From Halococcus qingdaonensis (GTDB lineage: Archaea; Halobacteriota; Halobacteria; Halobacteriales; Halococcaceae), in NCBI RefSeq assembly GCF_024508235.1, contig NZ_CP101943.1:2639112-2703111 (forward strand): 64,000 nt of DNA, in the 5' to 3' direction. How positions within the stretch are numbered: the first letter of the stretch is position 1; the number at the start of each line of letters is the position of its first letter. The notes beneath the pieces were generated by a model. That model was not told the DNA's origin, searched no databases, and saw only the letters and a program-made list of their open reading frames with translations. Positions 47,145 to 55,690 of the stretch are shown piece after piece. The translations under genes were made by a program, and so were the position numbers.

Positions 47145-48254
47145 ATGGTCTCGAAGCGGTTCATCGCGAAACGTCTCCTCCTGTTGGTGCCGGTGCTGTT
47201 CGGCGTGGCGACGGTCGTCTTCGCCATTCTCCATCTCGCACCGGGCGATCCGGCGCGGGTGATCCTCGGCCAGCGCGCGCCGACCCAGCAGGTCGTCCAG
47301 CTACGGCGTGAGCTCGGGCTGAACGACCCGATCTGGGTCCAGTACGGCCGCTTTCTCGCCGACACCGCCCAGCTCGACTTCGGACAGTCCTACCAGATCG
47401 CCAAGGGTAGCCCCGTCTGGAACGTGCTCGCCGACCGTCTGCCGGTGACGATCGAGCTCGCGATCTACGGGCAGATCACCGCCATCCTGCTGGGGATCCC
47501 CCTCGGCGTGCTCTCGGCGGTCAAACAGGACTCGTTGACCGACCACGTCACCCGCATCGGCGCGCTGACGGGCATTTCGGTCCCGATCTTCTGGAGCGGT
47601 CCATTGGTTCTGCTCGTCTTTGCGACCTTTCTCGGCTGGCTGCCGACGAGCGGGCGCATCGGTAGCACCTTCTTCCTTGAGGATCACTGGGTGCTCTTTG
47701 GTACTCAGCTCCCGCTGACGGGGATGGTGTCGATCGATACGTTCATCCTCGATACGGGCGCGTTCGTCCAGTCGATCCTCTACGGCGAGGGGCTCGGCGC
47801 GTTCGCGTCGCTGACCGAATACTACGCTTCGTTCATCTCGGCGGTCCAACACCTGTTCCTCCCGGTGTTGACGCTCGGCATCTACTCGATGGCGCTGCTG
47901 TCGCGGATGATGCGCTCGTCGATGCTCGAAGTGATCCGGCAGGACTACATCCGCACTGCGCGCGCGAAAGGGCAGGGCGAGCGGATCACCATACTGAAAC
48001 ACGGGCTCCGGAACGCGCTCATTCCCGTTATCACCGTGATCGGTATCCAGTTCGGTACGTTGCTTGGCGGTGCGGTGCTCACCGAGACGGTCTTCGGCAT
48101 CGGCGGCATCGGCCAGCTGCTCGTCGCGGCCATCGGCGCGACCGACTACCCGCTCGTCCAGGGCACGGTGCTGGTGTTCGCGCTGCTCTTTACGCTCGTG
48201 AATCTCGGCGTCGACGTCACCTACAGCTACCTCGACCCACGGATCCAACAATAA
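47145..48254 (+). CDS. ABC importer permease, DppB/OppB type
   Basis: A 369-residue membrane protein. FIAKRLLLLVPVLFGVATVV and FAILHLAPGDPARVILGQR are the first-helix signature of DppB, and GQSYQIAKGSPVWNVLADRLP follows. The cytoplasmic EAA loop is DYIRTARAKGQGERITILKH, GLRNALIP, the docking site for the ATPase. Compared with typical DppB (about 310-340 residues) it has an extra extracellular stretch around WVLFGTQLPLTGMVSIDTFI. It starts 21 bases after the binding-protein stop; its last base is the first base of the next ATG. Confidence 0.94.
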   Translation: MVSKRFIAKRLLLLVPVLFGVATVVFAILHLAPGDPARVILGQRAPTQQVVQLRRELGLNDPIWVQYGRFLADTAQLDFGQSYQIAKGSPVWNVLADRLPVTIELAIYGQITAILLGIPLGVLSAVKQDSLTDHVTRIGALTGISVPIFWSGPLVLLVFATFLGWLPTSGRIGSTFFLEDHWVLFGTQLPLTGMVSIDTFILDTGAFVQSILYGEGLGAFASLTEYYASFISAVQHLFLPVLTLGIYSMALLSRMMRSSMLEVIRQDYIRTARAKGQGERITILKHGLRNALIPVITVIGIQFGTLLGGAVLTETVFGIGGIGQLLVAAIGATDYPLVQGTVLVFALLFTLVNLGVDVTYSYLDPRIQQ

Positions 48255-49186
48255 TGGCGACCGAAACCTCCACCACGGCCGACCGTCGGGGCATCGTCGA
48301 GCGACTGCGCGCCTCGCCGTTCCTCTCGGAACTGCTCTCGAACCGGCTCGCGCTCATCGGGTTGAGTATCATCCTCGCGATGGTGCTCCTCGGCGTCTAC
48401 GCCCGGCTGTTCATCGATCTCGGCGCGATCTCGCAGTCACAGCTCGCGGCGCATCCGAACAAGGCCCCGCCCGGCTGGCTCGGCTCCGCAGCGCTCGATC
48501 AGTTCCTCTTCGGCACCGACGCCGCCGCGCGCGATATCTTCAAGCGCGTGCTGTACGGCGCGTGGCTGGCGCTCAAGTTCGGCGTGCTTGTCGTCGGTGC
48601 CTCCACGGTGCTTGGCATCTCGCTGGGCATCATCGCGGCGTACTACGGCGACGTCGTCGACAACGTCGTGATGCGGACGATGGACGTCTTCCTCGCCTTT
48701 CCGTCGCTACTGCTGGCGCTCGCGCTGGTCGCCATCTTCGGGGCGGGGCTGTCGAAAGTCGTCATCGCGCTCACGCTCGTCTACACGCCCCGCTTCGCGC
48801 GCGTCGTCCGCGGTGCGGCGCTCAAAGTGCTGGAGGACGAGTATATCGACGCCACGGTAGCACTCGGCGCGCGCGATCCGCGCGTGCTCGTCCGCCACGT
48901 GCTGCCGAACTGTCTCGCACCGATCACCGTCCAGAGCACGCTGAACTTCGGGCTCGCCATCATCGATCTCGCGGCGCTGTCCTTCCTCGGCTTCGGCGCG
49001 CAGGCCGGCACGCCGTCGTGGGGACTGATGTTGAAAAACGGCGTCAGCAACGGGCTGCTGACCGGCGACTGGTGGCTCTCCTTCTTCCCGGGACTGTTCC
49101 TGGCGATCACGGTGCTCGGCTTCAACCTGCTGGGCGACGGGATGCGCGACGCGCTCGACCCGCGGATGCGCGAGACCGTCGAGTGA
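48254..49186 (+). CDS. ABC importer permease, DppC/OppC type
   Basis: A 310-residue membrane protein. The N-terminal cytoplasmic part (RGIVERLRASPFLSELLSNR) leads into helix 1. GTDAAARDIFKRVLYGAWLA is the conserved DppC block, and EYIDATVALGARDPRVLVRH, VLPNCLAPI is the EAA loop. GMRDALDPRM ends the protein as usual. ATG and the previous stop share one base, so translation is coupled. With it the importer is complete. Confidence 0.94.
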   Translation: MATETSTTADRRGIVERLRASPFLSELLSNRLALIGLSIILAMVLLGVYARLFIDLGAISQSQLAAHPNKAPPGWLGSAALDQFLFGTDAAARDIFKRVLYGAWLALKFGVLVVGASTVLGISLGIIAAYYGDVVDNVVMRTMDVFLAFPSLLLALALVAIFGAGLSKVVIALTLVYTPRFARVVRGAALKVLEDEYIDATVALGARDPRVLVRHVLPNCLAPITVQSTLNFGLAIIDLAALSFLGFGAQAGTPSWGLMLKNGVSNGLLTGDWWLSFFPGLFLAITVLGFNLLGDGMRDALDPRMRETVE

Positions 49187-49190
49187 GTCG

Positions 49191-49547
49191 ATGGCTCGCC
49201 ACGATCCGCTGTTCGCGTGGCTTCGTCGGCGACTCCGCCTCGTCGTCACCGCTGGCGCGGTCGGGATCGTTTTGGGTGGGATCGCCGCCGTCGTGATCGC
49301 CGTTCTCGACGATCCGACGACCGCCAGCACGCAGACGTTCGCGGTCGGGACGCTCGCCTTTGGGTTCGGGATCCTCGGCTGGTCGGGGTCGGCGCTCGCC
49401 GGCCGCAGCATCGAGGGACTCCAGCGCCGTCTCGACACGAACACCGACTGGACCGAACGCGACTCACGGCGGGCGATGACCCGCCTCTCGGGGTTCGGTG
49501 CGGGCGTGATGGCCGGCGTCGTGATCGTAACGCCACTACTCCCCTGA
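49191..49547 (+). CDS. Small membrane protein, last gene of the ABC operon (DUF7268-like)
   Basis: 118 residues with about three hydrophobic segments (LVVTAGAVGIVLGGIAAVVI, TFAVGTLAFGFGILGWSGSA, GFGAGVMAGVVIVTPLL) and an intracellular RRLDTNTDWTERDSRRAMTR loop. The gene starts four bases after the permease stop, so it is in the same transcript. Its 3' end overlaps the 3' end of pyrC by 12 bases. I recall it as DUF7268. No transport function can be assigned. Confidence 0.7.
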   Translation: MARHDPLFAWLRRRLRLVVTAGAVGIVLGGIAAVVIAVLDDPTTASTQTFAVGTLAFGFGILGWSGSALAGRSIEGLQRRLDTNTDWTERDSRRAMTRLSGFGAGVMAGVVIVTPLLP

Positions 49548-50852
49548 GCGGACGTTCTCGCCGCGTGCGTCGCCGAACTCCTCGTCCCCGTCGTTCCGAT
49601 AGACCGTCTCGCCGCGCACTATCGTCCACTCCGGGAAGATCCCGTCCCAGCCCTCGAACGGCGTCCAGCCGGCCTTCGAGTGGAGTTCTTCGCCCCTGAT
49701 CTCCCGCGTCGCATCGGGATCGAACAGGGCGAGATCGGCGTCTTTGCCCGCTTCGACCCGCCCCTTTCGTGGGAGATCGAACACGGCTGCGGGGGTCGCC
49801 GCCGTGAGATCGCGCACCCGCTCGTAGCTCAGTCGTCCCTCGTTGGCCTCGGCCAGGAGGAGCGGGAGGACGGTCTCGACGCCCGGCACGCCGCTCGGTG
49901 CGTCCCAGATCCCGGCGTCCTTCTCCGCGCGAGTGTGGGGTGCGTGGTCGGTCGCGACGATGTCCACTGTCCCGTCGGCGACGCGCTCGAAGACCCCTTC
50001 TCGCCGCTGTTCGCTTCGTAGCGGCGGGTTCATCCGTCCGAACGTCCCCAGTTCGGGGAGGTCGTCGCGCGAGAGGAGGAGGTGGTGTGGCGTCACCTCG
50101 CAGGTCATGCCCGCCTCGGTCGCACGATCGATGCCACCCGGCGTGCTCGTGTGGGCGATGTGGAGCTGTGCGCCCCGTTCCTCGCCGACCCGGCAGGCGC
50201 GCTCGACGGCGGCGTGCTCGGCCGCGGGCGTTCGGAACGCGCTCCAGGCGTCGGCGTCCGTGCGTTCGTTCGCTCCCTGGCGCTGTCCGTCCCCGCTGGG
50301 CCGTACGCTGTCGTCGAACTCGTCGGCGTCCTCGGCGTGGACAGTCACGGCGACGCCGCGTTCGGTGGCCGCCGCGACCGCGTCCGCGAACAGGTCGGCG
50401 TCGATGCCCATCTCGCCCGTCGAGTCGGCGAGGAAGACCTCGCCGAGCGCGAACAGCGGTTCGGCAAGCAGTTCGTCGGGATCCCAGTCGGACGTGACGC
50501 CGCCACTGATGCCGAAGTCGACGAGCGAGTCGGCGGCCAGCGCCGTCTTTTCGGCGACACTCCCCCCGTCGATCGTCGGCGGCTCCGTGTTCGGCTGATC
50601 GACCACGGTGGTGACGCCGCCGGCGGCTGCCGCCCGACTGCCGCTCGCCCACGTCTCCTTGTCGGGAAAGCCCGGTTCACGGAAGTGGACGTGCGCGTCG
50701 ATCATTCCCGGTAGGAGGAGTTTGCCGTCGGCATCCACCGTTCGCTCGCCATCACGTGACGATAGCCGGCGTTTGACGGCCGCGATGCGTTCGCTCTCCA
50801 CGCGAACGTCGCGCCGACGACCGTCGGCGAGCGTCGCGTCCTGGATCAACAT
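49536..50852 (-). CDS. pyrC: Dihydroorotase
   Basis: A 438-residue zinc amidohydrolase that closes carbamoyl-aspartate to dihydroorotate, third step of pyrimidine synthesis. Zinc ligands are in DAHVHFREPG (His54, His56), then VTVHAEDADE, HIAHTSTPGG and the Asp in ATDHAPHT, in class I order. TTVVDQPNTEPPT is also typical (M-P-N-T usual). At the C-terminus SKAGWTPFEGWDGIFPEWTI marks true dihydroorotases rather than hydantoinases. It lies 24 bases downstream of the lipoate-ligase-type gene on the same strand. Confidence 0.93.
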   Translation of the reverse strand: MLIQDATLADGRRRDVRVESERIAAVKRRLSSRDGERTVDADGKLLLPGMIDAHVHFREPGFPDKETWASGSRAAAAGGVTTVVDQPNTEPPTIDGGSVAEKTALAADSLVDFGISGGVTSDWDPDELLAEPLFALGEVFLADSTGEMGIDADLFADAVAAATERGVAVTVHAEDADEFDDSVRPSGDGQRQGANERTDADAWSAFRTPAAEHAAVERACRVGEERGAQLHIAHTSTPGGIDRATEAGMTCEVTPHHLLLSRDDLPELGTFGRMNPPLRSEQRREGVFERVADGTVDIVATDHAPHTRAEKDAGIWDAPSGVPGVETVLPLLLAEANEGRLSYERVRDLTAATPAAVFDLPRKGRVEAGKDADLALFDPDATREIRGEELHSKAGWTPFEGWDGIFPEWTIVRGETVYRNDGDEEFGDARGENVRSGE

Positions 50853-50876
50853 GCCTTCGCTGGCGTGCCTGCGGGC

Positions 50877-51551
50877 CTAATCCTGTCGATCGCCCGTGTC
50901 CTCTCGATATCCCTCGACGAGCGCTCGCTCGATCTCGTCGGCGACGGTCGCGGGGTCGCTCTCGCCGCCGGCCCGTTCGACGCTGCCCACGCTCGCGGGA
51001 TCGAACGGGACGTCGAGCGCGCGATAGACCGGGGCGAGCCCGTCGGCGATCGCGTCGGCGTCGCGAGTGAGGATGATGCCGGCGACGAGCGCCCCTTCGT
51101 CCGTGACGCGCTGAGCGAGCCCCGCGATCTTGCCGGTCGCCTGGAGCGAGTGCGAGCCCGGACAGAACGAGTCGGGCGGTTCGCCGGGGCGCGCCTCGAC
51201 GCCGAGACGGTCGAAGGCGCGTTGTAGATCGGTGCTCGCCCGGTCGTACCGGCGCTGTATCTCTCGTCCCTCGGTCGGCTCTGCGCGCGCGAACGCGACC
51301 GTCGAACCCGTGTAGGCGACCGCCCGGCCGCCGACCGCCCGCTCGACGGCCGGAAATCCCCTGTCCGCGGCGGCCCGCCTTGCCTCCTCGTAGCCGTCAG
51401 CGCGGGCGTCGCGCCGCCCGAACGCCACCTGTCGATGGGGACACCACGCACGCACGGCCGGCTCGCCGGTCTCCTTCGTGAACGCGAACATCGACCGGGT
51501 TCGCTCCCTGTCGGTGACGATGTCGGCAGCCCGGCCGTCGAAGACGCGCAT
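50877..51551 (-). CDS. Lipoate-protein ligase A family protein
   Basis: A 224-residue protein of the biotin/lipoate ligase fold, which attaches lipoate or octanoate to carrier domains of 2-oxoacid dehydrogenases or the glycine cleavage H protein. Visible motifs are RAWCPHRQVAFGRRD, VGGRAVAYTGSTVAFARAEP (the RRxxGGGxV-type loop in changed form) and SHSLQATGKIAGLAQRVTDE with the catalytic-type Lys in GKIAG. The first loop reads ERAVGGRAV rather than RRxSGGG, so activity could differ. It probably shares a transcript with pyrC (24-base gap). Confidence 0.8.
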   Translation of the reverse strand: MRVFDGRAADIVTDRERTRSMFAFTKETGEPAVRAWCPHRQVAFGRRDARADGYEEARRAAADRGFPAVERAVGGRAVAYTGSTVAFARAEPTEGREIQRRYDRASTDLQRAFDRLGVEARPGEPPDSFCPGSHSLQATGKIAGLAQRVTDEGALVAGIILTRDADAIADGLAPVYRALDVPFDPASVGSVERAGGESDPATVADEIERALVEGYREDTGDRQD

Positions 51552-51645
51552 GATTCGGGTACGAGTGCGAAGGATAAGGGACTGTTGTGGACCGTCCAGA
51601 TAGTACAACGGTCCGCATAAACGCTCACGCATCCTTCGATCGTCG

Positions 51646-52515
51646 ATGGCCGTCACCCTCTCGGCGGACGCGCTCTCGCCCTACCGGCGCTTCTCGCTGT
51701 ACAACTCGCCCTACGTCGCCCACGAGCGGGGCTGCGCCGTCGATCTCTACCCCGATCCAGGGTTCGGCCCAGCGACCGACGGCGACCGCTCGATCGCCCC
51801 TGCACCCGTCGCCGGCGAGGTGCTCGACACCCGGACCGTGCGCGCGCCGTCGAAACCCTACGCGGCCGCGAACGACCACCTCGTGCTCGTCGATACGGGC
51901 GAGTACGTCGCGCGCATCCTCCACGTCGAGCCGTCGGTCGCGGCGGGCGACACGCTCGCGATCGGCGACGAAATGGGTCGACTCGTCCGTGCGGGCTTCT
52001 TCGCGCCGTGGGTCGACAACCACGTCCACCTCGAATTCCGTGGCCCCGACGCGAACCTCTCGCGCGCGAGCGGGTCCGAACCGCTCGCCGTCGGTGCCGA
52101 AATCGAGGGACTCGACTGGGATGGGGTCGGGGAAGTCGTCGAGAGCGGCGCGACCTACGCCGTCCTGGACGCGCCCACCCACCCCGCCCCTGGCGAGCGG
52201 TTCGTCGGCATCGCGAGCGACGAGGGCGCGGTTCTCGACGGTGGGCTCGTCCACTACGCGGGCGGCGGTGCGCACGGGGACCGTGACGGACCGATCTCGC
52301 TGTTCGGCCAGGAAGTCGGCCGCGCGACCGGCCGCGACGTGTCCTGGAACGATCTCGAAATCATGGCGAACGGCGCGCCGATCACCGGACTCTCGCTGTT
52401 CTGTGCCCGCGATACCTTCGGCGCGAAACTCATCTGTCCCGAACGGGAGTTCGCCGTCGGCGAGCGGGTCAGGCTCGAACTCCGGCCGAGCGACGACCCC
52501 GTGCGACTCGGCTGA
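51646..52515 (+). CDS. Conserved protein with M23-peptidase/biotinyl-like beta fold
   Basis: A 289-residue protein. The first half resembles a LytM/M23 barrel: IAPAPVAGEVLDTRTVRAP, DHLVLVDTGEYVARILHVEP, GDTLAIGDEMGRLVRAGFFA, and WVDNHVHLEFRG with the H-x-H pair of M23 enzymes. The upstream H-x3-D half of the zinc site is not obvious (ARILHVEPS has only the His), so it may not be a peptidase. No signal peptide, so it is cytoplasmic. The second half (from about 150) is specific to haloarchaea. It diverges from the lipoate-ligase-type gene. Confidence 0.65.
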   Translation: MAVTLSADALSPYRRFSLYNSPYVAHERGCAVDLYPDPGFGPATDGDRSIAPAPVAGEVLDTRTVRAPSKPYAAANDHLVLVDTGEYVARILHVEPSVAAGDTLAIGDEMGRLVRAGFFAPWVDNHVHLEFRGPDANLSRASGSEPLAVGAEIEGLDWDGVGEVVESGATYAVLDAPTHPAPGERFVGIASDEGAVLDGGLVHYAGGGAHGDRDGPISLFGQEVGRATGRDVSWNDLEIMANGAPITGLSLFCARDTFGAKLICPEREFAVGERVRLELRPSDDPVRLG

Positions 52516-52956
52516 TCAGCCGTGGCGCTCGCGGTGGCGCTCTCGCAACTCCTGGTATCGCTCGTCGTCTTCGACTGTCTCCCACCACACTTCGTAGACG
52601 AGCGCCGCCTCGCGCTTGTCGTGGTCGGCCCAGTGTTCGGGATCGCGCTCCTCGCCGTCTTCGTATTTCTGCCCGCCGGGATAGCGCGCGTACCGCATCG
52701 CACGCGTATAGCCCATCTGGAGGTACTTCCGCGCCATGTCCATCCCCGGGAAGTCGTCGTTCTCGCGGTACTCCCGATATTTCCCGTAGATCTTCTCACC
52801 GGCCTCGTCGGCGGTCTCGCGGTCGGCGTAGCCCCATAGATCGAGCAGTTCGCTCTTGTACGGCTCGATTTTGAACACGCCTTCCTCGCCGCGACCGATC
52901 TCGTATCTCTCGGGGTTGGCGCGGAAGTCGACGTCGTACTCGGGACCGTCGGTCAT
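52516..52956 (-). CDS. DUF4385 family protein
   Basis: A 146-residue protein with the DUF4385 pattern: YDVDFRANPERYEIGRGEEG, VFKIEPYKSELLDLWGYADR, then DFPGMDMARKYLQMGYTRAM and RYARYPGGQKYEDGEERDPE. Biochemical role unknown; the family also occurs in bacteria and phages. Many charged helices, no cysteines, no membrane segment. It ends base-to-base against the converging gene at 51646-52515. Confidence 0.85.
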   Translation of the reverse strand: MTDGPEYDVDFRANPERYEIGRGEEGVFKIEPYKSELLDLWGYADRETADEAGEKIYGKYREYRENDDFPGMDMARKYLQMGYTRAMRYARYPGGQKYEDGEERDPEHWADHDKREAALVYEVWWETVEDDERYQELRERHRERHG

Positions 52957-53044
52957 GTGACGGGAACGATCCGCGTTCGCCTGAGGCTATCGGTCGGTTG
53001 ACGCTACCGATGGGTACAAACCGATCGCCGGTCACGAATCGCCC

Positions 53045-53509
53045 ATGAGCGATGCCGACGTTCCCGACCAGACGACCGATCTCCTCCAGCGCTACGTCGA
53101 CGCCCACGGCTATCTGTCGTGGCTCGGCGCGCGTGTCGAATCGATCGAGTACGGCGAACTCGTGATGACGATCCCGTTCGACACGAAACTGACGAACTCC
53201 GGGCCGGGCGAGAGCAGCGAGATGCCCGCGCGCATCCACGGCGGCATCGCCGCGACGCTCATCGACACCACCGGCGGCATCGCGCTCCGGCCGGCGCTCG
53301 ACGACCCGATCAACGGCGGCGTCTCGACGATCAATCTGAACGTCAACTACCTCCGGCCGGCCGCCGGCGATCTGACGGCGACCGCCGAGGTGATCCGGGC
53401 GGGCACGAGCGTCGGCGTCTCCGCGGTAACGGTCGAGAGCGAGACGCCCGACGGCGAGACTAAACCCGTCGCCACCGGCCAGGGAGCCTACCGACTGTTC
53501 CGTCCCTGA
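53045..53509 (+). CDS. PaaI-type hotdog thioesterase
   Basis: A 154-residue single hotdog domain that hydrolyses acyl-CoA thioesters, usually aryl-CoAs such as phenylacetyl-CoA derivatives. RIHGGIAATLIDTTGGIALR is the central helix with the HGG motif and the catalytic Asp, and STINLNVNYLRPAAGDLTAT is the following strand pair. Substrate unknown. It stands alone and ends directly against the converging nicotinamidase-type gene. Confidence 0.9.
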   Translation: MSDADVPDQTTDLLQRYVDAHGYLSWLGARVESIEYGELVMTIPFDTKLTNSGPGESSEMPARIHGGIAATLIDTTGGIALRPALDDPINGGVSTINLNVNYLRPAAGDLTATAEVIRAGTSVGVSAVTVESETPDGETKPVATGQGAYRLFRP

Positions 53510-54082
53510 TCAGACGAACTCGATCCCCTCGCGGTCGGTGAGTTCGCCGAACAGCCAGTCGGCGTGATCGAGCGCGTACTCGTGATGGTCCTCCTCGATG
53601 TAGCCGATCGCGTCCTCGACGAGCACCGGCCTGAAATCGCGCAGACCGGCGCTGCCAGCCGTGTGGAGCACGCAGACGTTCGCGAGCGTGCCACAGAACA
53701 GGAGATCGTCGATGCCGCGGGCATCGAGCCATCCTTCTAGTTCGGTGTTGTAGAAGGCGTCGTAGGTGTGTTTCTCGATTATGTGGTCGTCCTCCCGGAC
53801 GTCGAGCCCGTCGGCGATCTCGGTCTCCCACGTCCCCTCGACGACGTGCTCGCCCCAGCGCTCGAACTCGTCGTAGTAGTGGCTGTCCGTGAACTGGTCG
53901 TCGGGATGGACGTCGCGAGTGTAGAGCACGGCCGCACCCGCTTCTCTGGCTCCCTCGACCAGCTCCGCGATCGGTTCGACGACGTGTTCGCTCGCCGGGG
54001 CGTAGAGGCTGCCGTCGGGATGGCAGAACCCGTTTTGCATGTCCACCACGACGACCGCGGTTCGGTCTGGATCGAACTGCAT
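53510..54082 (-). CDS. pncA: Isochorismatase/nicotinamidase-family cysteine hydrolase
   Basis: A 190-residue enzyme with the full Asp-Lys-Cys triad: Asp14 in VVVDMQNGF, Lys104 in IIEKHTYDAFYNT and Cys137 in GTLANVCVLHTA, the last preceded by the usual cis-peptide region. DVHPDDQFTDSHYYDEF resembles the metal-site region of nicotinamidases, though the exact D-x-H-x-x-H is not clear. Nicotinamidase is the most likely role because the nicotinate phosphoribosyltransferase gene is 1.6 kb away; isochorismatase or another amidase is possible. It diverges from the metalloprotease-like gene with 81 bases between. Confidence 0.8.
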   Translation of the reverse strand: MQFDPDRTAVVVVDMQNGFCHPDGSLYAPASEHVVEPIAELVEGAREAGAAVLYTRDVHPDDQFTDSHYYDEFERWGEHVVEGTWETEIADGLDVREDDHIIEKHTYDAFYNTELEGWLDARGIDDLLFCGTLANVCVLHTAGSAGLRDFRPVLVEDAIGYIEEDHHEYALDHADWLFGELTDREGIEFV

Positions 54083-54163
54083 ACACGCCCTATCGCCGGA
54101 TTCGACAAGTGTCTTTGCTCGCCAGCCGGGGCCTTTTTGGCCATAGCGCCCCCGTCTCGGACA

Positions 54164-55654
54164 ATGCGACCCCGTGCCGCCGCCCTCTGTGTGGTTCTCG
54201 TCGTTCTCGCCGGCTGCAGCGTCCCCTTCTCCATTGGCGGTGAAGGAACGACCGGTGGTCCGAACGGCTCCGGGACGAACGGGGCTGGCGATGTCGGAGC
54301 TACCGCGACCCCCGATGCTCCGGCTCAGAGCCTCCCCGACCCTGCCGACGACGTGCTCGGCTGGGAGGGTGGCTACTGGTACAACGAGTCGATCCCCGTG
54401 ACGGGGGCCGACGGCCTCAACGCGAGCGAGCAGTCGGCACTCGTCAACCGGACGATGGCGCGCATCGAGCGCGTTCGGGAGCTGGAGTTCGACAGCACCG
54501 TGCCGGTCGAGGTCATCTCGCGCGAGGAGTTCCAGGGGCCACCGAACGCGACCGGCGGCGGGGCGCGCTCGCCGGCGTTCCGCACCTTCGACAACGCGAA
54601 GTTCGAGGCGCTGTTCCTCATCGGCGAGGAGAACAACTCGCTCGCCGTCCAACAGTCGAACAGCAACCAGAACGTGCTGGGTTACTACAGTCCCCGCAAC
54701 GACTCGATCGTGGTGGTCTCCGATAGCGCCACCCCGAAACTCGGCCGGTCGACGCTCGCCCACGAACTCGTCCACGCGCTCCAGGACCAGCAGTTCAACC
54801 TCTCACAGGGCGCGCCGCCGACCCGTGACGGCTACAACGCCCGCAACGGGCTCGTCGAGGGCGAGGCGAACTACGTCCAGCGGCGCTACGAGCAGCGCTG
54901 TGGCGGTCAGTGGCGCTGTCTCGACGTCGGCGGTGCGGGCGGGAGCGGTGGTGGTGGTGGCGACCTCCATCTCGGCGTCTACGCGCTCGAATACTTCCCG
55001 TACGCCGACGGACCGGCGTTCGTCGATGCGGTCTACGACCGTAGGGGCTGGCAGGGCGTGAACGATCTCTACGATGAGATTCCCGCAAGCTCGGAGCAGA
55101 TCATCCACCCCGAGAAGTACGGCAACGACACGCCGACGAACCTCACCGTTCGGGATCGCACCGCGAGCGGCTGGGAGCGGGTGCGCCCGAACGGCCGCCC
55201 GGACTACGCCACGCTCGGTCAGTCGGGGCTGTCGGCGATGTTCGGCTACACCATCTACGACGACTACAACCGTTCGTCGGTCGTCCGGCCGGACGAGTTC
55301 ATCAACTCCGAGGGCCGGAGCGTCAACCGGACAGACCCCTTCGAGTACGGCCTCGCGTACACCGACGGCTGGGACGGCGATCGGATGGCTGTCTACGAGA
55401 ACGACGGGAAAACGGGCTACGTCTGGAAGCTCGCGTGGGACTCGCCCGAAGAGGCTCGTGAGTTCGTCCGTGGCTACCGCCAACTGCTGAGCCATTGGGG
55501 TGGCGAACGTGTTCTCGGCCGACAGGACGTCTGGGAGATCGAACGGTCGAGCTCCTTCACCGACGCCTTCCGGATCTCCCGGCAGGGCGACACCGTAACC
55601 ATCGTCAATGCCCCGCAACCGTCGGCGCTCGACGCGGTCCACGCGCGCGGGTGA
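54164..55654 (+). CDS. Surface lipoprotein with HExxH zinc motif (Hvo_1808 family)
   Basis: A 496-residue exported lipoprotein. MRPRAAALCVVLVVLAGC ends in a lipobox, followed by a Gly/Asn/Thr linker. The protease-like core has STLAHELVHALQDQQF with HELVH at 200-204, and GLVEGEANYVQRRYEQRC about 35 residues later, which could give the third zinc ligand (Glu). A glycine-only stretch (GSGGGGGDLHL) sits near residue 265. The C-terminal part is rich in aromatic residues (YGLAYTDGWDGDRMAVYE). I recall this as the Hvo_1808 family of surface proteins. Protease activity is inferred from the motif only. Confidence 0.85.
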   Translation: MRPRAAALCVVLVVLAGCSVPFSIGGEGTTGGPNGSGTNGAGDVGATATPDAPAQSLPDPADDVLGWEGGYWYNESIPVTGADGLNASEQSALVNRTMARIERVRELEFDSTVPVEVISREEFQGPPNATGGGARSPAFRTFDNAKFEALFLIGEENNSLAVQQSNSNQNVLGYYSPRNDSIVVVSDSATPKLGRSTLAHELVHALQDQQFNLSQGAPPTRDGYNARNGLVEGEANYVQRRYEQRCGGQWRCLDVGGAGGSGGGGGDLHLGVYALEYFPYADGPAFVDAVYDRRGWQGVNDLYDEIPASSEQIIHPEKYGNDTPTNLTVRDRTASGWERVRPNGRPDYATLGQSGLSAMFGYTIYDDYNRSSVVRPDEFINSEGRSVNRTDPFEYGLAYTDGWDGDRMAVYENDGKTGYVWKLAWDSPEEAREFVRGYRQLLSHWGGERVLGRQDVWEIERSSSFTDAFRISRQGDTVTIVNAPQPSALDAVHARG

Positions 55655-55690
55655 CGAATGGTTTTTGTCGATCGACCGAGCACTCTCCCC